A stretch of DNA of 31,812 bases, from the NCBI GenBank assembly GCA_012800215.1, contig JAAZJT010000109.1:1-31812 (forward strand), in the 5' to 3' direction. The notes beneath the pieces are model-generated. The model was not told the origin of the DNA and did no database searches. It worked only from the letters and a program-made list of their open reading frames with translations. The translations under genes were made by a program, and so were the position numbers. The DNA is from Bacillota bacterium. Lineage in GTDB: Bacteria > Bacillota > Dethiobacteria > Dethiobacterales > Dethiobacteraceae. Shown piece by piece: positions 16,311 through 24,637 of the stretch. Every line of letters starts with the position of its first letter. Position 1 is the stretch's first letter.

Positions 16311-16351
16311 TTATCTGTAACATCGCATTTTCTAGTCTCTTTGATTACAAT
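16310..16351 (+). promoter_or_regulatory. Candidate activator site and promoter for symporter 2
   Basis: GTTATCTGTAACATCG (16310-16325) contains the inverted repeat GTTA-(TC)TG-TAAC. It is followed 20 bases later by TACAAT (16346-16351) with no good -35 box, so the element sits where a class II activator binds. A 15/16-identical element has almost the same spacing to a TACAAT before the glycerate kinase gene. Confidence 0.55.
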
Positions 16352-16384
16352 ATTGTTAACTAACTGAAATAAGGAGTTGATTGA

Positions 16385-17836
16385 ATGTCGCAGCAGGGAA
16401 AAAACGGTGAAAGCTTCAAAAATAAACTGCTTAAGTACCTGTATCCTGCAACTGATTTTGGTGGTGGTGCCTGGAAAGCATACTTCAGCACTTATATTAC
16501 AATGCTTTATACAGATATTTATTTAATACCAGTAGTTTTGGCCGGTATGCTGGAGTTAGTTTCATCTTTTATGGGTTGGTTTTCTGGCCCGATATGGGGA
16601 ACATTCTTAGACCGGGTTACTTTGAAAAAAGGTAAGTATTGGCAGTGGGTAATGATCGGTGCCACTGGTGAGGCCCTTATCTACATAACAATTTTTGCTC
16701 TGCCATCTTTAACATCTAATCCATCCAGTTTAGCTTATTTAATTTTTATCCTTGCCGCCTCACTATCTTTGGCTAGTGCTGTTAACAACACTACGCTGAT
16801 AGCTCTTTATCCGCGGCTGGGACAGTCGGCAGAGGATCGTTCTTTTCTTGCCATTGGTCGTTCCATCGGCAGGACCAGTTCCAAAACTGTTTTTGGCTAT
16901 TTAACCCCTATTCTGCTTTTGTTTTTTACCAGCAGGGGCGGGTCGGATGCTAATGGCTGGGCGATGACAGGTTATGTCTTAGGTATAGCAGGTTTGCTCT
17001 TTTACCTAGCATTTGCTTTATTTTTACGCACTTCAGATGTGGAAAAACAGGCAATTGCCGAAAGAAATGTGCCTAAGCAAGCTAGGAAGAAAGTCCCCCT
17101 TACTGCAGTTATTAAAGGCGTAGTGACAAATGGTCCCTTGCTTGTCATGTTTCTGTTTTTCTTTTTGCACAAATTATATGATTTAGGTTTTCAAACCCTG
17201 ACCGCATCATTTTTCTTTAAATATTATGTGGGTGATATGGCAGCTTTAGGAACATTTTTTACTTTTCGTACAATGTCACAAGCTATTGGTGTAGCATTAG
17301 GAATTGCCTGGCTTAAAATATTTAAAGATTCCAAGCGCGCATTTGTAGCGGCAGGTATCCTGCATGTCATTGTGTTAGTAATTTCAGTATTTGTAGTAGG
17401 TAAAGTATCAACTATTGTCTTTATTTTGACTATGTCGGCTAGCCAGATTTTTGTAGGGTTAATGGAGGCTTATACATTACCATTCTTTGCTGCCGCCAGT
17501 GATTATGCGACACTAAAAACCGGTGTGCGTACAGATGGTTTAAATATGTCAGTATATGGTCTAGCGTTGCGGGTATCAACTACTGTTGCTACTGTGGTGA
17601 GGGTTTCCATACTAGCTGCTGTCGGCTATAATGCTGCTTTGTATGTTGATGGCGTTGGACCTTCACAGGCAGTGCTGAATCAGTTTGCTTATTTCCAAAC
17701 ATTATATCCCCTGATCTTAGCGGCGGTAGCTGTAGCCCTGGTCGCCTTCTTCTACCCCATCACTGACAAAAAATTACAAGAAATTAAAGATGAATTAAAC
17801 CGTCGTGAGCAGGCAGACAACTTGGTAAAAGCTTAA
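16385..17836 (+). CDS. GPH/MFS-type symporter 2
   Basis: A 483-residue relative of symporter 1 with the same landmarks: LYTDIYLIPVVLAGMLELV, DRVTLKKGKYWQWV, TSRGGSDANGWA, KIFKDSKRAFVAAG and the tail FYPITDKKLQEIKDEL. AAGGAG (16371-16376) is 8 bases before ATG 16385. It stands alone between two terminators, downstream of the CdaR-like regulator and upstream of the glycerate kinase operon, and shares a promoter element with the latter. This suggests it imports the compound that the glycerate branch degrades. Its C-terminus lacks the EAGRVG tail seen in symporter 1 and the remnant at 8335, so it did not give rise to that remnant. Confidence 0.87.
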   Translation: MSQQGKNGESFKNKLLKYLYPATDFGGGAWKAYFSTYITMLYTDIYLIPVVLAGMLELVSSFMGWFSGPIWGTFLDRVTLKKGKYWQWVMIGATGEALIYITIFALPSLTSNPSSLAYLIFILAASLSLASAVNNTTLIALYPRLGQSAEDRSFLAIGRSIGRTSSKTVFGYLTPILLLFFTSRGGSDANGWAMTGYVLGIAGLLFYLAFALFLRTSDVEKQAIAERNVPKQARKKVPLTAVIKGVVTNGPLLVMFLFFFLHKLYDLGFQTLTASFFFKYYVGDMAALGTFFTFRTMSQAIGVALGIAWLKIFKDSKRAFVAAGILHVIVLVISVFVVGKVSTIVFILTMSASQIFVGLMEAYTLPFFAAASDYATLKTGVRTDGLNMSVYGLALRVSTTVATVVRVSILAAVGYNAALYVDGVGPSQAVLNQFAYFQTLYPLILAAVAVALVAFFYPITDKKLQEIKDELNRREQADNLVKA

Positions 17837-17886
17837 GCAAGATTGATTTATCTGCTACCATCAAAAAGATTGTGGACCGGTAACAA

Positions 17887-17915
17887 CAAAAAAAGGTCAA
17901 TTCGACCTTTTTTTT
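17887..17915 (+). terminator. Terminator after symporter 2
   Basis: AAAAAAAGGTC pairs with GACCTTTTTTT around loop AATTC, ending in an uninterrupted T-run (17906-17915). Confidence 0.88.
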
Positions 17916-17958
17916 GTTACCTGTAACATCGAAATTGTGGTGGTACTTTCGCTACAAT
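17916..17958 (+). promoter_or_regulatory. Candidate activator site and promoter for the glycerate operon
   Basis: GTTACCTGTAACATCG (17916-17931) contains the perfect inverted repeat GTTAC-CT-GTAAC. TACAAT (17953-17958) follows after 21 bases, without a recognisable -35 hexamer. It matches the element at 16310 in 15 of 16 bases and in geometry. Confidence 0.58.
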
Positions 17959-18011
17959 AAAGGTGTCGGATTATCTTACTAAGAAAATTATAAGTGAAAG
18001 CAGAGAAGAAG

Positions 18012-19223
18012 ATGAAAATAGTTATTGCTACAGATTCTTATAAGGGCAGCATTTCTACGGTAGATGCAGCTCGGGCAATTGAAAAAGGGATAATTAAAGT
18101 TTTTCCGCAGGCGGAAATTATTAAAATGCCTGTGGCTGATGGAGGAGAAGGCACTGTTAATGCACTTGTCTTAGGAACAAATGGAGAATTCAGACAAGCA
18201 GAAGTAATCAGCCCCATTGGCGATAAAATCTTGGCACAATATGGTATTTTACAAGATAATACAGCTGTGATTGAGATGGCATCGGCTTCGGGGTTGCAGT
18301 TAATTCCTGAGGAAATGCGTAATCCTCTCTATACAACAACGTATGGAACCGGACAGTTGATTAAGGCAGCTCTAGATGAAGGTTGTAAAAAGATCTTAAT
18401 TGGGATCGGCGGCAGTGCTACTAATGATGGTGGCGCGGGAATGGCGCAGGCTTTAGGCGTTTCGTTTACTGATAGCACAGGTAAGGAGTTGGGTTTTGGC
18501 GGAGGAGAATTAGCAAAACTGGCGCGGATTGATTTAACCTGTTTAGATCCCCGCCTTTCTCAGACTGAGATTATTGTTGCTTCGGATGTAACAAATCCTT
18601 TGTGCGGGGAAAGGGGTGCTTCCTTTGTTTATGGACCGCAAAAAGGAGCAACGCAGGAAAGTATTGAGTACCTTGATCGCAGCCTTTATCATTATGCCAC
18701 TATAATTAAAGAACAGCTGGGAAAAGACATTAACGATATTCCCGGTGCAGGAGCAGCCGGTGGTCTAGGTGCCGGCTTAATAGTGTTCTGCAATGGTGTT
18801 TTGCGTTCCGGCATTGAAATAATTTTAGACTTACTAAATATTGACCAGCATTTATTGGATGCAGATCTGGTAATTACAGGCGAAGGGCAGATTGATGAGC
18901 AAACTATTAATGGCAAAGTGCCTATTGGCGTTGCACGAAGAGCAAAGAAATATGGTGTGCCTGTCCTTGCCATAACGGGAAGTATAGGAGAAAAGACTGA
19001 AGAAATACATGAGAAGGGTATTGACGCCATGGTTAGTATCATTAATCAGCCAATGGAGCTTAAATATGCCATGGAGAATGCTGCCGCTTTAATTACGCAG
19101 GCTTCTGAAAGAGCGATGCGGCTGCTTAATATTGGCCGGATGCTAACAGGCGCTCCTTATACATTGGAAAGAGAATCCATTGTCAATGTATTAGAGGAAA
19201 GATTTAAGAATATGCATTCATGA
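18012..19223 (+). CDS. Glycerate kinase (GarK/GlxK family)
   Basis: A 403-residue enzyme of the type II (GarK) glycerate kinase family, which phosphorylates D-glycerate to 2-phosphoglycerate in known members. Signatures are MKIVIATDSYKGS at the N-terminus, PVADGGEGT, GIGGSATNDGGAGMAQALG, and GAGAAGGLGAGL with the ITGEGQIDEQT segment after it. ATG 18012 fits the family N-terminus; the in-frame GTG 17994 would add residues without an RBS, and even 18012 has only a weak site (AGAGAAG). The stop overlaps the upstream possible start of the next gene. With the following dehydrogenase it forms a route from hydroxypyruvate to glycolysis. The promoter carries the shared palindromic element. Confidence 0.92.
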   Translation: MKIVIATDSYKGSISTVDAARAIEKGIIKVFPQAEIIKMPVADGGEGTVNALVLGTNGEFRQAEVISPIGDKILAQYGILQDNTAVIEMASASGLQLIPEEMRNPLYTTTYGTGQLIKAALDEGCKKILIGIGGSATNDGGAGMAQALGVSFTDSTGKELGFGGGELAKLARIDLTCLDPRLSQTEIIVASDVTNPLCGERGASFVYGPQKGATQESIEYLDRSLYHYATIIKEQLGKDINDIPGAGAAGGLGAGLIVFCNGVLRSGIEIILDLLNIDQHLLDADLVITGEGQIDEQTINGKVPIGVARRAKKYGVPVLAITGSIGEKTEEIHEKGIDAMVSIINQPMELKYAMENAAALITQASERAMRLLNIGRMLTGAPYTLERESIVNVLEERFKNMHS

Positions 19224-19243
19224 AAGAAGTATGGAGTGATGTT

Positions 19244-20227
19244 ATGAAAATTATTGTGCTGGACGGATATACATTGAATCCCGGTGATTTAGACTGGCGC
19301 CCTTTAGAAAGTTTAGGTGAAACGCAAATTTATGACAGGACTGCTCATGATACGGATTCAATTGTAGAACGAGTGGGCACGGCAGCAGCTGTCCTGACAA
19401 ACAAGACACCTTTAACTCAAGAGGCTTTGCTTAAGATGCCTAACCTTAAATATATTGGTGTATTGGCTACAGGATATAATGTGGTAGATATTGAAGCTGC
19501 CACAACGCTGGGCATTACGGTCACAAATGTTCCAACTTATGGAACTGCCGCAGTGGCGCAAATGGCTATTGCTTTGCTTTTGGAACTTTGTCATCATGTC
19601 GGCGAACATAGCCGTGCTGTAAAAGAAGGTGAGTGGTCTAAGAGTCTTGATTGGTGTTTTTGGAAATATCCTTTAGTGGAATTGGCCGGAAAAAAGATGG
19701 GGATTATTGGCTTGGGAAGAATTGGTAAAGCAACGGCAAGAATTGCGCAGGCATTGGGTATGCAGGTTTTAGCCTATGATACTTCTCCTGATCCAACAAT
19801 TGTCAGTGATACATTACAATATGTAGCGTTAGATGAATTGTTTGCCAAATCTGATGTGGTAGTTTTGCATTGCGCTTTAACAGAAAACTCACAGGGAATT
19901 ATTAACGAAACTAATATTGCTAAGATGAAAGACGGAGTCTTTATAATAAACAACTCGCGTGGTCAATTGATTGTGGAGGAAGATCTGGCGGTTGCTTTAA
20001 AATCCGGCAAAGTTGCCGGTGCAGCTGTTGATGTTGTATCTACAGAACCAATCAAGCCGGATAACCCACTGCTGGCGGCACCAAATTGTATAATTACACC
20101 ACATTTGTCATGGGCGCCTTTAGAGGCCAGAAAGCGTTTAATGGACGTGGCAATCAATAATTTACAAGCTTATTTAGCTGGTAATCCCATTAATGTTGTT
20201 AACCAGGAAGTTCTTTTTAAAGATTAA
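19244..20227 (+). CDS. D-2-hydroxyacid dehydrogenase, hydroxypyruvate reductase-like
   Basis: A 327-residue NAD(P)-dependent dehydrogenase. The Rossmann motif GLGRIG is at 156-161, and the catalytic triad is Arg 239 (NNSRG), Glu 268 (STEP) and His 287 (TPHLSW). The N-terminus MKIIVLDGYTLNPGDLDW is typical of glycerate dehydrogenase/hydroxypyruvate reductase enzymes, which interconvert hydroxypyruvate and D-glycerate. ATG 19244 has GGAGTGA just upstream; ATG 19220, which overlaps the kinase stop, has no RBS and would spoil the family start. Coupling to glycerate kinase supports hydroxypyruvate to D-glycerate to 2-phosphoglycerate. Glyoxylate is an alternative substrate. Confidence 0.9.
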   Translation: MKIIVLDGYTLNPGDLDWRPLESLGETQIYDRTAHDTDSIVERVGTAAAVLTNKTPLTQEALLKMPNLKYIGVLATGYNVVDIEAATTLGITVTNVPTYGTAAVAQMAIALLLELCHHVGEHSRAVKEGEWSKSLDWCFWKYPLVELAGKKMGIIGLGRIGKATARIAQALGMQVLAYDTSPDPTIVSDTLQYVALDELFAKSDVVVLHCALTENSQGIINETNIAKMKDGVFIINNSRGQLIVEEDLAVALKSGKVAGAAVDVVSTEPIKPDNPLLAAPNCIITPHLSWAPLEARKRLMDVAINNLQAYLAGNPINVVNQEVLFKD

Positions 20228-20280
20228 AAACTTATATTATTTTCTTGTATTTCCTCAAAAAAGGATAGGGAGGCGGAAAA

Positions 20281-20910
20281 ATGAAAGAATTAGTGGCGGC
20301 AATTACGAATTTGGAAGAAGAAGCAGCGGTGGCCATCGTTGAGAAAAAATTACAGGCAGGAGTGTCAGCTCATGATGTTTTGGCAGCATGTAATGAGGGT
20401 TTAATAGCAGTAGGGGATTTATTTAGTGAAGGTGAGTACTTTTTAACTGAGTTAATGTTTTCGGGCGAAATAATGAATAGCATTATGGAAAAATTAACTC
20501 CTTACTTAAGTGCTGGAGAAACAACGGCTACTAAGGGTAAAGTTGTTATTGGTACAGTATTAGGTGATATTCATGATGTGGGTAAAAATATAGTAATTAA
20601 TTTACTTAAAGGCCATGGTTACGAAGTGATTGATTTGGGCATTGATGTTCCCGCAGCTGAATTTGTCAAAGCAGTCAGGGAAACGGGGACTAAAGTCTTA
20701 GGTCTTAGCGCTTTATTAAATTCAACTTATCCAGAAATGAAAACAGTTATTGATGAATTAAAAAAAGCTGGTTTACGCGACAGCGTTAAAGTTATCATCG
20801 GTGGTACTATCTGTTCAGAAAAAGTAAGAGAATTTACGGGTGCAGATGATTTTGCCACCACTGCCATTAAAGGTGTTCATTTTTGCAACTCTGTATATGG
20901 GCATGAATAA
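20281..20910 (+). CDS. Corrinoid (B12-binding) methyl-carrier protein, MtaC/MtbC type
   Basis: A 209-residue protein with the two-part layout of methyltransferase corrinoid proteins. Residues 1-85 form the helical cap domain. Residues 87-209 form the B12-binding domain with Asp 96-x-His 98-xx-Gly 101 (GDIHDVGKNIV; His 98 is the lower cobalt ligand), LSALLNST at 141-148 and VIIGGT at 171-176. GGGAGG lies before ATG 20281. In known systems such a protein carries a methyl group between a substrate-specific methyltransferase and an acceptor methyltransferase. Directly downstream is UroD-like paralog 3, its probable partner. No MttB-type methyltransferase or RamA-type reductive activase is in the window, so those roles must be met elsewhere or differently. 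Confidence 0.93.
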   Translation: MKELVAAITNLEEEAAVAIVEKKLQAGVSAHDVLAACNEGLIAVGDLFSEGEYFLTELMFSGEIMNSIMEKLTPYLSAGETTATKGKVVIGTVLGDIHDVGKNIVINLLKGHGYEVIDLGIDVPAAEFVKAVRETGTKVLGLSALLNSTYPEMKTVIDELKKAGLRDSVKVIIGGTICSEKVREFTGADDFATTAIKGVHFCNSVYGHE

Positions 20911-20942
20911 GCAGGCAAACAATGTATGCGAGGAGGATTGTG

Positions 20943-22313
20943 ATGGAAGAAAGTAAACAGCAACTCTATAATGAGCGTTTAGGGCGTTATTTGGCAGCTA
21001 TCAGGCGGAAGCCTATTGATCGTATTTCAACCTCAATTCCTGTTGGCTCGTATGCTGATGCCATCTCTGGCTATACAGTGCAGGAATTAATGTATGATCC
21101 TCAAAAAGCAGAAGATCGTGCAGTTCAATTCTTAAAAAAATACCCAGAAGTAGATACTTTTAGCGCAGGTTTTAGCAGTACTGTTGATTTTGACATACTT
21201 AATAGCAGGTTATACCGTATCCCCGGTCGTGATATTGATCCAAAATCGATTCGTCAGTTTAATGAAAATGAATGGATGAAAGCTGATGAATACCGTAAAT
21301 TTATTGACGATCCCATTGGTTTTAGAATGGATGTTTATTTTCCCAGAATCTTAGGCGAGTATGAAAAAAGGGGATCAATTCGCTCATATATGGCCTTTTT
21401 AAAAGCCGGCATGCAGCAGGGGGTTGCCCGTGAGTTAAGCAGGCAGATTAACACACGTATAAAAAATGAATTTGCTATTCCTCCCAGCAGTCAGGGTATT
21501 GTCAACGCGCCTTTTGATACTTTAACTAATCTTTTCCGGGGCCTGCACGGCATTATGCGTGATATGTTCAGGCAGCCGGATGCTGTAATTGAAGCTTGCG
21601 AAGCCATTTTAAAGCAAAATTTGGTAAGTTGTGTAGGGATGGCAGATCCCAAAAAACAACTGCCAGTTTGGATTGGCGCAACACGTGCCGGTTTTCTGTC
21701 ACCTAAACAATTTGAGAAATTTTATTGGCCTACTTTCTTTAAAGGATTAATAGTATTGATTGAAGCAGGTTGGACAGTACGTGTTTTTCTAGAAGGGAAC
21801 TGGAATGCCCATTTGGACTATATGGCTGAATTTCCTAAAGGCACAGTTTTATTTGATCTTGATAATGAAACTGATATTTTTGCAGCACATGAAAAATTTG
21901 GGGATAAGAATGTTATTTCCGGCGGTATTCCTACAGATCTATTAATTCTTGGCTCTCCGGAAGAAGTACGGCAAAGAGTAAAACTATTAATTGAAACTGT
22001 CGGCAAAGATGGAGGTTGGATCCCCAATAGCGGCGGCAGCATCCCTGCAGGATGTAAACCGGAGAATTTTCAAGCTATTCTTGATGCAGTAAAAGAGTTT
22101 GGCGTCTATCATACAGGACCGGCCCCAGAACCCGAAGTTTCGGATATGCTTGATGTTAAACCGCAATTGCCGAAATTAGACCGCTTTATTACTTCGTGGG
22201 AAGAAGCTAAAGAAACAAATAATTGGGCTATCCCGGGAGATGAAGATTTAATTAAGAAAAACTGGGAGCTTTTTGAAAGAATGGCTTATTCATGGGTTAT
22301 TTCCCGTAGGTAG
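20943..22313 (+). CDS. UroD-superfamily protein, methyltransferase-like (paralog 3, long form)
   Basis: A 456-residue distant paralog of the 6931 and 10315 products. It lies 32 bases after the corrinoid gene, and AGGAGG (20931-20936) is 6 bases before ATG 20943. It shares FYWPTFFKGL (FWWPxYK in the others), VFLEGNW at 281-287 (FCEDNW in the others) and the GG near the last barrel strand, but the Cys of FCED is Leu, QFEYGDP is LFDLDN (Asp 305) and the His of KHIIQG is Asn 323. The MtaA H-x-C...C pattern is absent here too; Cys 371 in PAGCKPENF lies at a different position. A C-terminal extension of about 60 residues (after 390), rich in Trp, Glu and Lys, is unique to this copy. Corrinoid-linked methyl transfer is likely from context, not proven. 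Confidence 0.84.
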   Translation: MEESKQQLYNERLGRYLAAIRRKPIDRISTSIPVGSYADAISGYTVQELMYDPQKAEDRAVQFLKKYPEVDTFSAGFSSTVDFDILNSRLYRIPGRDIDPKSIRQFNENEWMKADEYRKFIDDPIGFRMDVYFPRILGEYEKRGSIRSYMAFLKAGMQQGVARELSRQINTRIKNEFAIPPSSQGIVNAPFDTLTNLFRGLHGIMRDMFRQPDAVIEACEAILKQNLVSCVGMADPKKQLPVWIGATRAGFLSPKQFEKFYWPTFFKGLIVLIEAGWTVRVFLEGNWNAHLDYMAEFPKGTVLFDLDNETDIFAAHEKFGDKNVISGGIPTDLLILGSPEEVRQRVKLLIETVGKDGGWIPNSGGSIPAGCKPENFQAILDAVKEFGVYHTGPAPEPEVSDMLDVKPQLPKLDRFITSWEEAKETNNWAIPGDEDLIKKNWELFERMAYSWVISRR

Positions 22314-22458
22314 AGATAATTTTGCGCAAAAATTTTAGTAATGGTTTATTGATGTAAAGTTAAAAAAATTAAAGTAACGGGGAAAAGCTGCAAAGGCCTG
22401 AATTATTGGGCTTTAGCATAGATGGAGTTTGCCAAATTAAAAAGAAGGAGGTAATGTT

Positions 22459-24147
22459 GTGATTGAAGTTTTTGCAGGCAATAAATATTGTGCTCCACTT
22501 AAAGTAGCAAAAAAATATGATGTTGTTGTTGTGGGTTCTGGCCCCGCCGGCTGTATTGCTGCTGTATCTGCCCGCCGTAATGGTGCTAGTGTATTACTGG
22601 TGGAAAGGGAAGGTAGTTTAGGCGGCATGATGACGGGTGGTAGTATTAATGGTATTGGCATTAATGGCTATCGTGCTGAAACTGTCAGTGAAATCGGCCG
22701 GCCGATTGTGGTTGACGGAATTTCCATGGAATTATTCCGTAGGCTACAAGCAGCAGAAGGTGCACCTCAGGGTGATCCCATGGTAAGGCACCCCATTGAT
22801 TCACAGATCATGGTGCATGTGCTTGATGAAATGATGGAAGAGGCGAATGTTGATGTACTTTTCCATACATCTGCTTTTGACGCGCTAGTGGAGGACGGAA
22901 AAGTAAAGGGCGTAGCTATAGTGAACAAGTCGGGCGCACAGCTTATTTTAGCTGGCGTCGTTATAGATGCTTCAGCAGACGGAGATATTGCCGCAGCTGC
23001 CGGTGCTCCTTTTGAATATGGGCGCCCTCAGGATGGTCGGCATCATGGTGGCTCCTTAGATTTACGCATTGGCGGCGTGAATATCGAAAGATTTATCGAG
23101 TACCTGGAAAATCAGCCTATACTGACTGAAGAAGAAAGGGCAGAACTTGAAGCAGATCGTTCGCGCTTATTGGGTGCCGGACGGGAGCCCAATACAGCTA
23201 TTTCCCTTGAAGAGGGTAAGCCCGTTGTACGTGAATTTAATGTAGTTCCAACTGATTGGGAGCAAGTTAAAAAAGATATCAGTGAAGGAAAACAACCAAG
23301 AATACATTTGACTTCAACAGGTGGCGGGCCTTTCCCCGGACGTGCCCCAATTAAAGACGGAAAATATGTTCCTTTACCAGCCGGCCTTGATAAAGAGTGG
23401 ATAGAATATATTAAGGAAGGCAAAGTTCCTCCGCTGATGGGAGCGGCAGCTCACGTCTATCCGCCACCACGTTTTTATAGCGTTGGCGTTTTTAAACATG
23501 GTAAAGTACGTTTTGATCAGCTACAATCAGGAGTGTATGAGTGTTGGTTTGATCAAACCAGTGGTGAGGAAATTAGTAAAGCATTGATGTTTATGCGTAA
23601 AGTAAATAAAGCTTACTTTAGTTTCCTAAAAGAACGCATTCCCGGTTTTGAAGATGCATATATACATCAGGAAGCCACTATGGTAGGAACTCGTGAAAGC
23701 AGAAGAATTGTTGGCGAATATACTATCCATGAGGAAGATTTATTAACAGGCAAAGAGTTTGATGATGTAATTGCCAAAGGTGGCCCACGTTCTCCTGATG
23801 CCCACTCTGTTACAGGCCGGTGGGGTGATGGTGTAACATCTACTAATAAACATGTTTGGAATATCCCTTATAGAGCTCTTGTTCCTAAGAATGTTGATAA
23901 CCTTTTGGTTGCCGGCAGATGTATTTCTGCAACTACTTTAGCTCTGGGAGCACTCCGCGATCAAGCTACTTGTATGACGATGGGCGAAGCTGCCGGTGCA
24001 GCTGCTGCCCTTTCTGCAAAGCTTGGTGTCACACCACGGGAGTTAGATGTCAAGCTGCTACAAAAAGCACTTTTGAAGCAGAAAGTGATTCTTTTCTTAG
24101 AAAATGAAAAGGAGAAAGAGAAGGCAATTTTGCACTATCAACCATAA
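22459..24147 (+). CDS. FAD-dependent oxidoreductase (FAD_oxidored family)
   Basis: A 562-residue flavoprotein. The dinucleotide-binding motif GSGPAG is at 26-31 with Glu ending the second strand (LLVEREGSLGG); the C-terminal FAD-contacting segment reads NLLVAGRCISATTLALGALRDQATCMTMGEAAGAAA. GTG 22459 is preceded by AAGGAGGT (22445-22452) at 6 bases. This family oxidises or reduces small organic substrates, often with no signal peptide, as here. It lies 145 bases after UroD-like paralog 3 and before a terminator, so it is probably the end of the 18012 operon, although the gap could hold a separate promoter. It could act on the demethylated product or on an electron carrier; sequence does not decide. 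Confidence 0.87.
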   Translation: MIEVFAGNKYCAPLKVAKKYDVVVVGSGPAGCIAAVSARRNGASVLLVEREGSLGGMMTGGSINGIGINGYRAETVSEIGRPIVVDGISMELFRRLQAAEGAPQGDPMVRHPIDSQIMVHVLDEMMEEANVDVLFHTSAFDALVEDGKVKGVAIVNKSGAQLILAGVVIDASADGDIAAAAGAPFEYGRPQDGRHHGGSLDLRIGGVNIERFIEYLENQPILTEEERAELEADRSRLLGAGREPNTAISLEEGKPVVREFNVVPTDWEQVKKDISEGKQPRIHLTSTGGGPFPGRAPIKDGKYVPLPAGLDKEWIEYIKEGKVPPLMGAAAHVYPPPRFYSVGVFKHGKVRFDQLQSGVYECWFDQTSGEEISKALMFMRKVNKAYFSFLKERIPGFEDAYIHQEATMVGTRESRRIVGEYTIHEEDLLTGKEFDDVIAKGGPRSPDAHSVTGRWGDGVTSTNKHVWNIPYRALVPKNVDNLLVAGRCISATTLALGALRDQATCMTMGEAAGAAAALSAKLGVTPRELDVKLLQKALLKQKVILFLENEKEKEKAILHYQP

Positions 24148-24221
24148 GCTTGCCTCTGAGCATTGTATGTAACGCGTTCTTCTTGGTGTGCTTAACTTCT
24201 ATGAAACTATAAAATAAAATA

Positions 24222-24256
24222 TAAAAGAGGGACACATGAATTGTGCCCCTCTTTTA
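24222..24256. terminator. Bidirectional terminator between convergent genes
   Basis: TAAAAGAGGGACAC (24222-24235) pairs with GTGCCCCTCTTTTA (24243-24256) with one A/C mismatch. It has T-rich tails on both strands and serves the FAD oxidoreductase gene (+) and the 57-aa gene (-). Confidence 0.85.
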
Positions 24257-24291
24257 CATTTATCCCCCGGTTACCCGGGATAACAGGTGAA

Positions 24292-24465
24292 CTAAAAAGT
24301 TTGGCGGATTGTAGGCCTCCTCATATCCAGTAGACCCAGCACAATATGAGCTAACCCGAATCCTGAAATCCAGGCACCGGCTTTGCCGCCAATAATTCGA
24401 CCAATACCGGTAACTACTGCACCTGTTCCAGCAACAGCCCAACTAGTGGTAGTGCTTTTGGCCAC
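24292..24465 (-). CDS. 57-aa glycine-rich membrane-like protein
   Basis: On the minus strand, GTG (24465-24463) is preceded by a perfect GGAGGTGA (24479-24472) at 6 bases. The frame gives 57 residues and stops at TAG (24294-24292), 35 bases before a terminator. The product starts MAKSTTTSWAVAG, continues with a Gly/Ala/Val/Ile-rich stretch (GAVVTGIGRIIGGKAGAW), then ISGFGLAHIVLGLLDMRRP, and ends in basic and polar residues. This suggests one or two short membrane helices with a cytoplasmic tail. It is intact, with a strong RBS and terminator. I do not recognise a function. Confidence 0.75.
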   Translation of the reverse strand: MAKSTTTSWAVAGTGAVVTGIGRIIGGKAGAWISGFGLAHIVLGLLDMRRPTIRQTF

Positions 24466-24612
24466 TGAAGTTCACCTCCACTATTATTGTAACTTATTAG
24501 CTCATTTTTATAATATATTTTATATGCTCCGGTAAATTTGCTTCGTTTGATAGGATATACCTGCCATTTTATGCGGAAGCAGAGGTGATAAACACGGCAA
24601 ATTGACAGTCAG

Positions 24613-24637
24613 AAAAATTTTACACTTGATTAAAGTG
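24613..24637 (-). terminator. Weak terminator of the CBS gene
   Basis: On the minus strand a short stem GCACTT...AAGTG(T), spanning the stop codon, is followed by AAAATTTTTC. The stem is only about five to six pairs, so confidence is low. Confidence 0.35.

Noticed and set aside
22314..22458. Third copy of the 48-aa gene after UroD-like paralog 3
   Set aside because: All three frames of this gap were read and none encodes the conserved MELKSKYYLSL pattern.
24260..24442. Minus-strand frame rich in Cys, Trp and Ser
   Set aside because: It overlaps the 57-aa gene in another frame, has no RBS, and its composition is that of a shadow frame.
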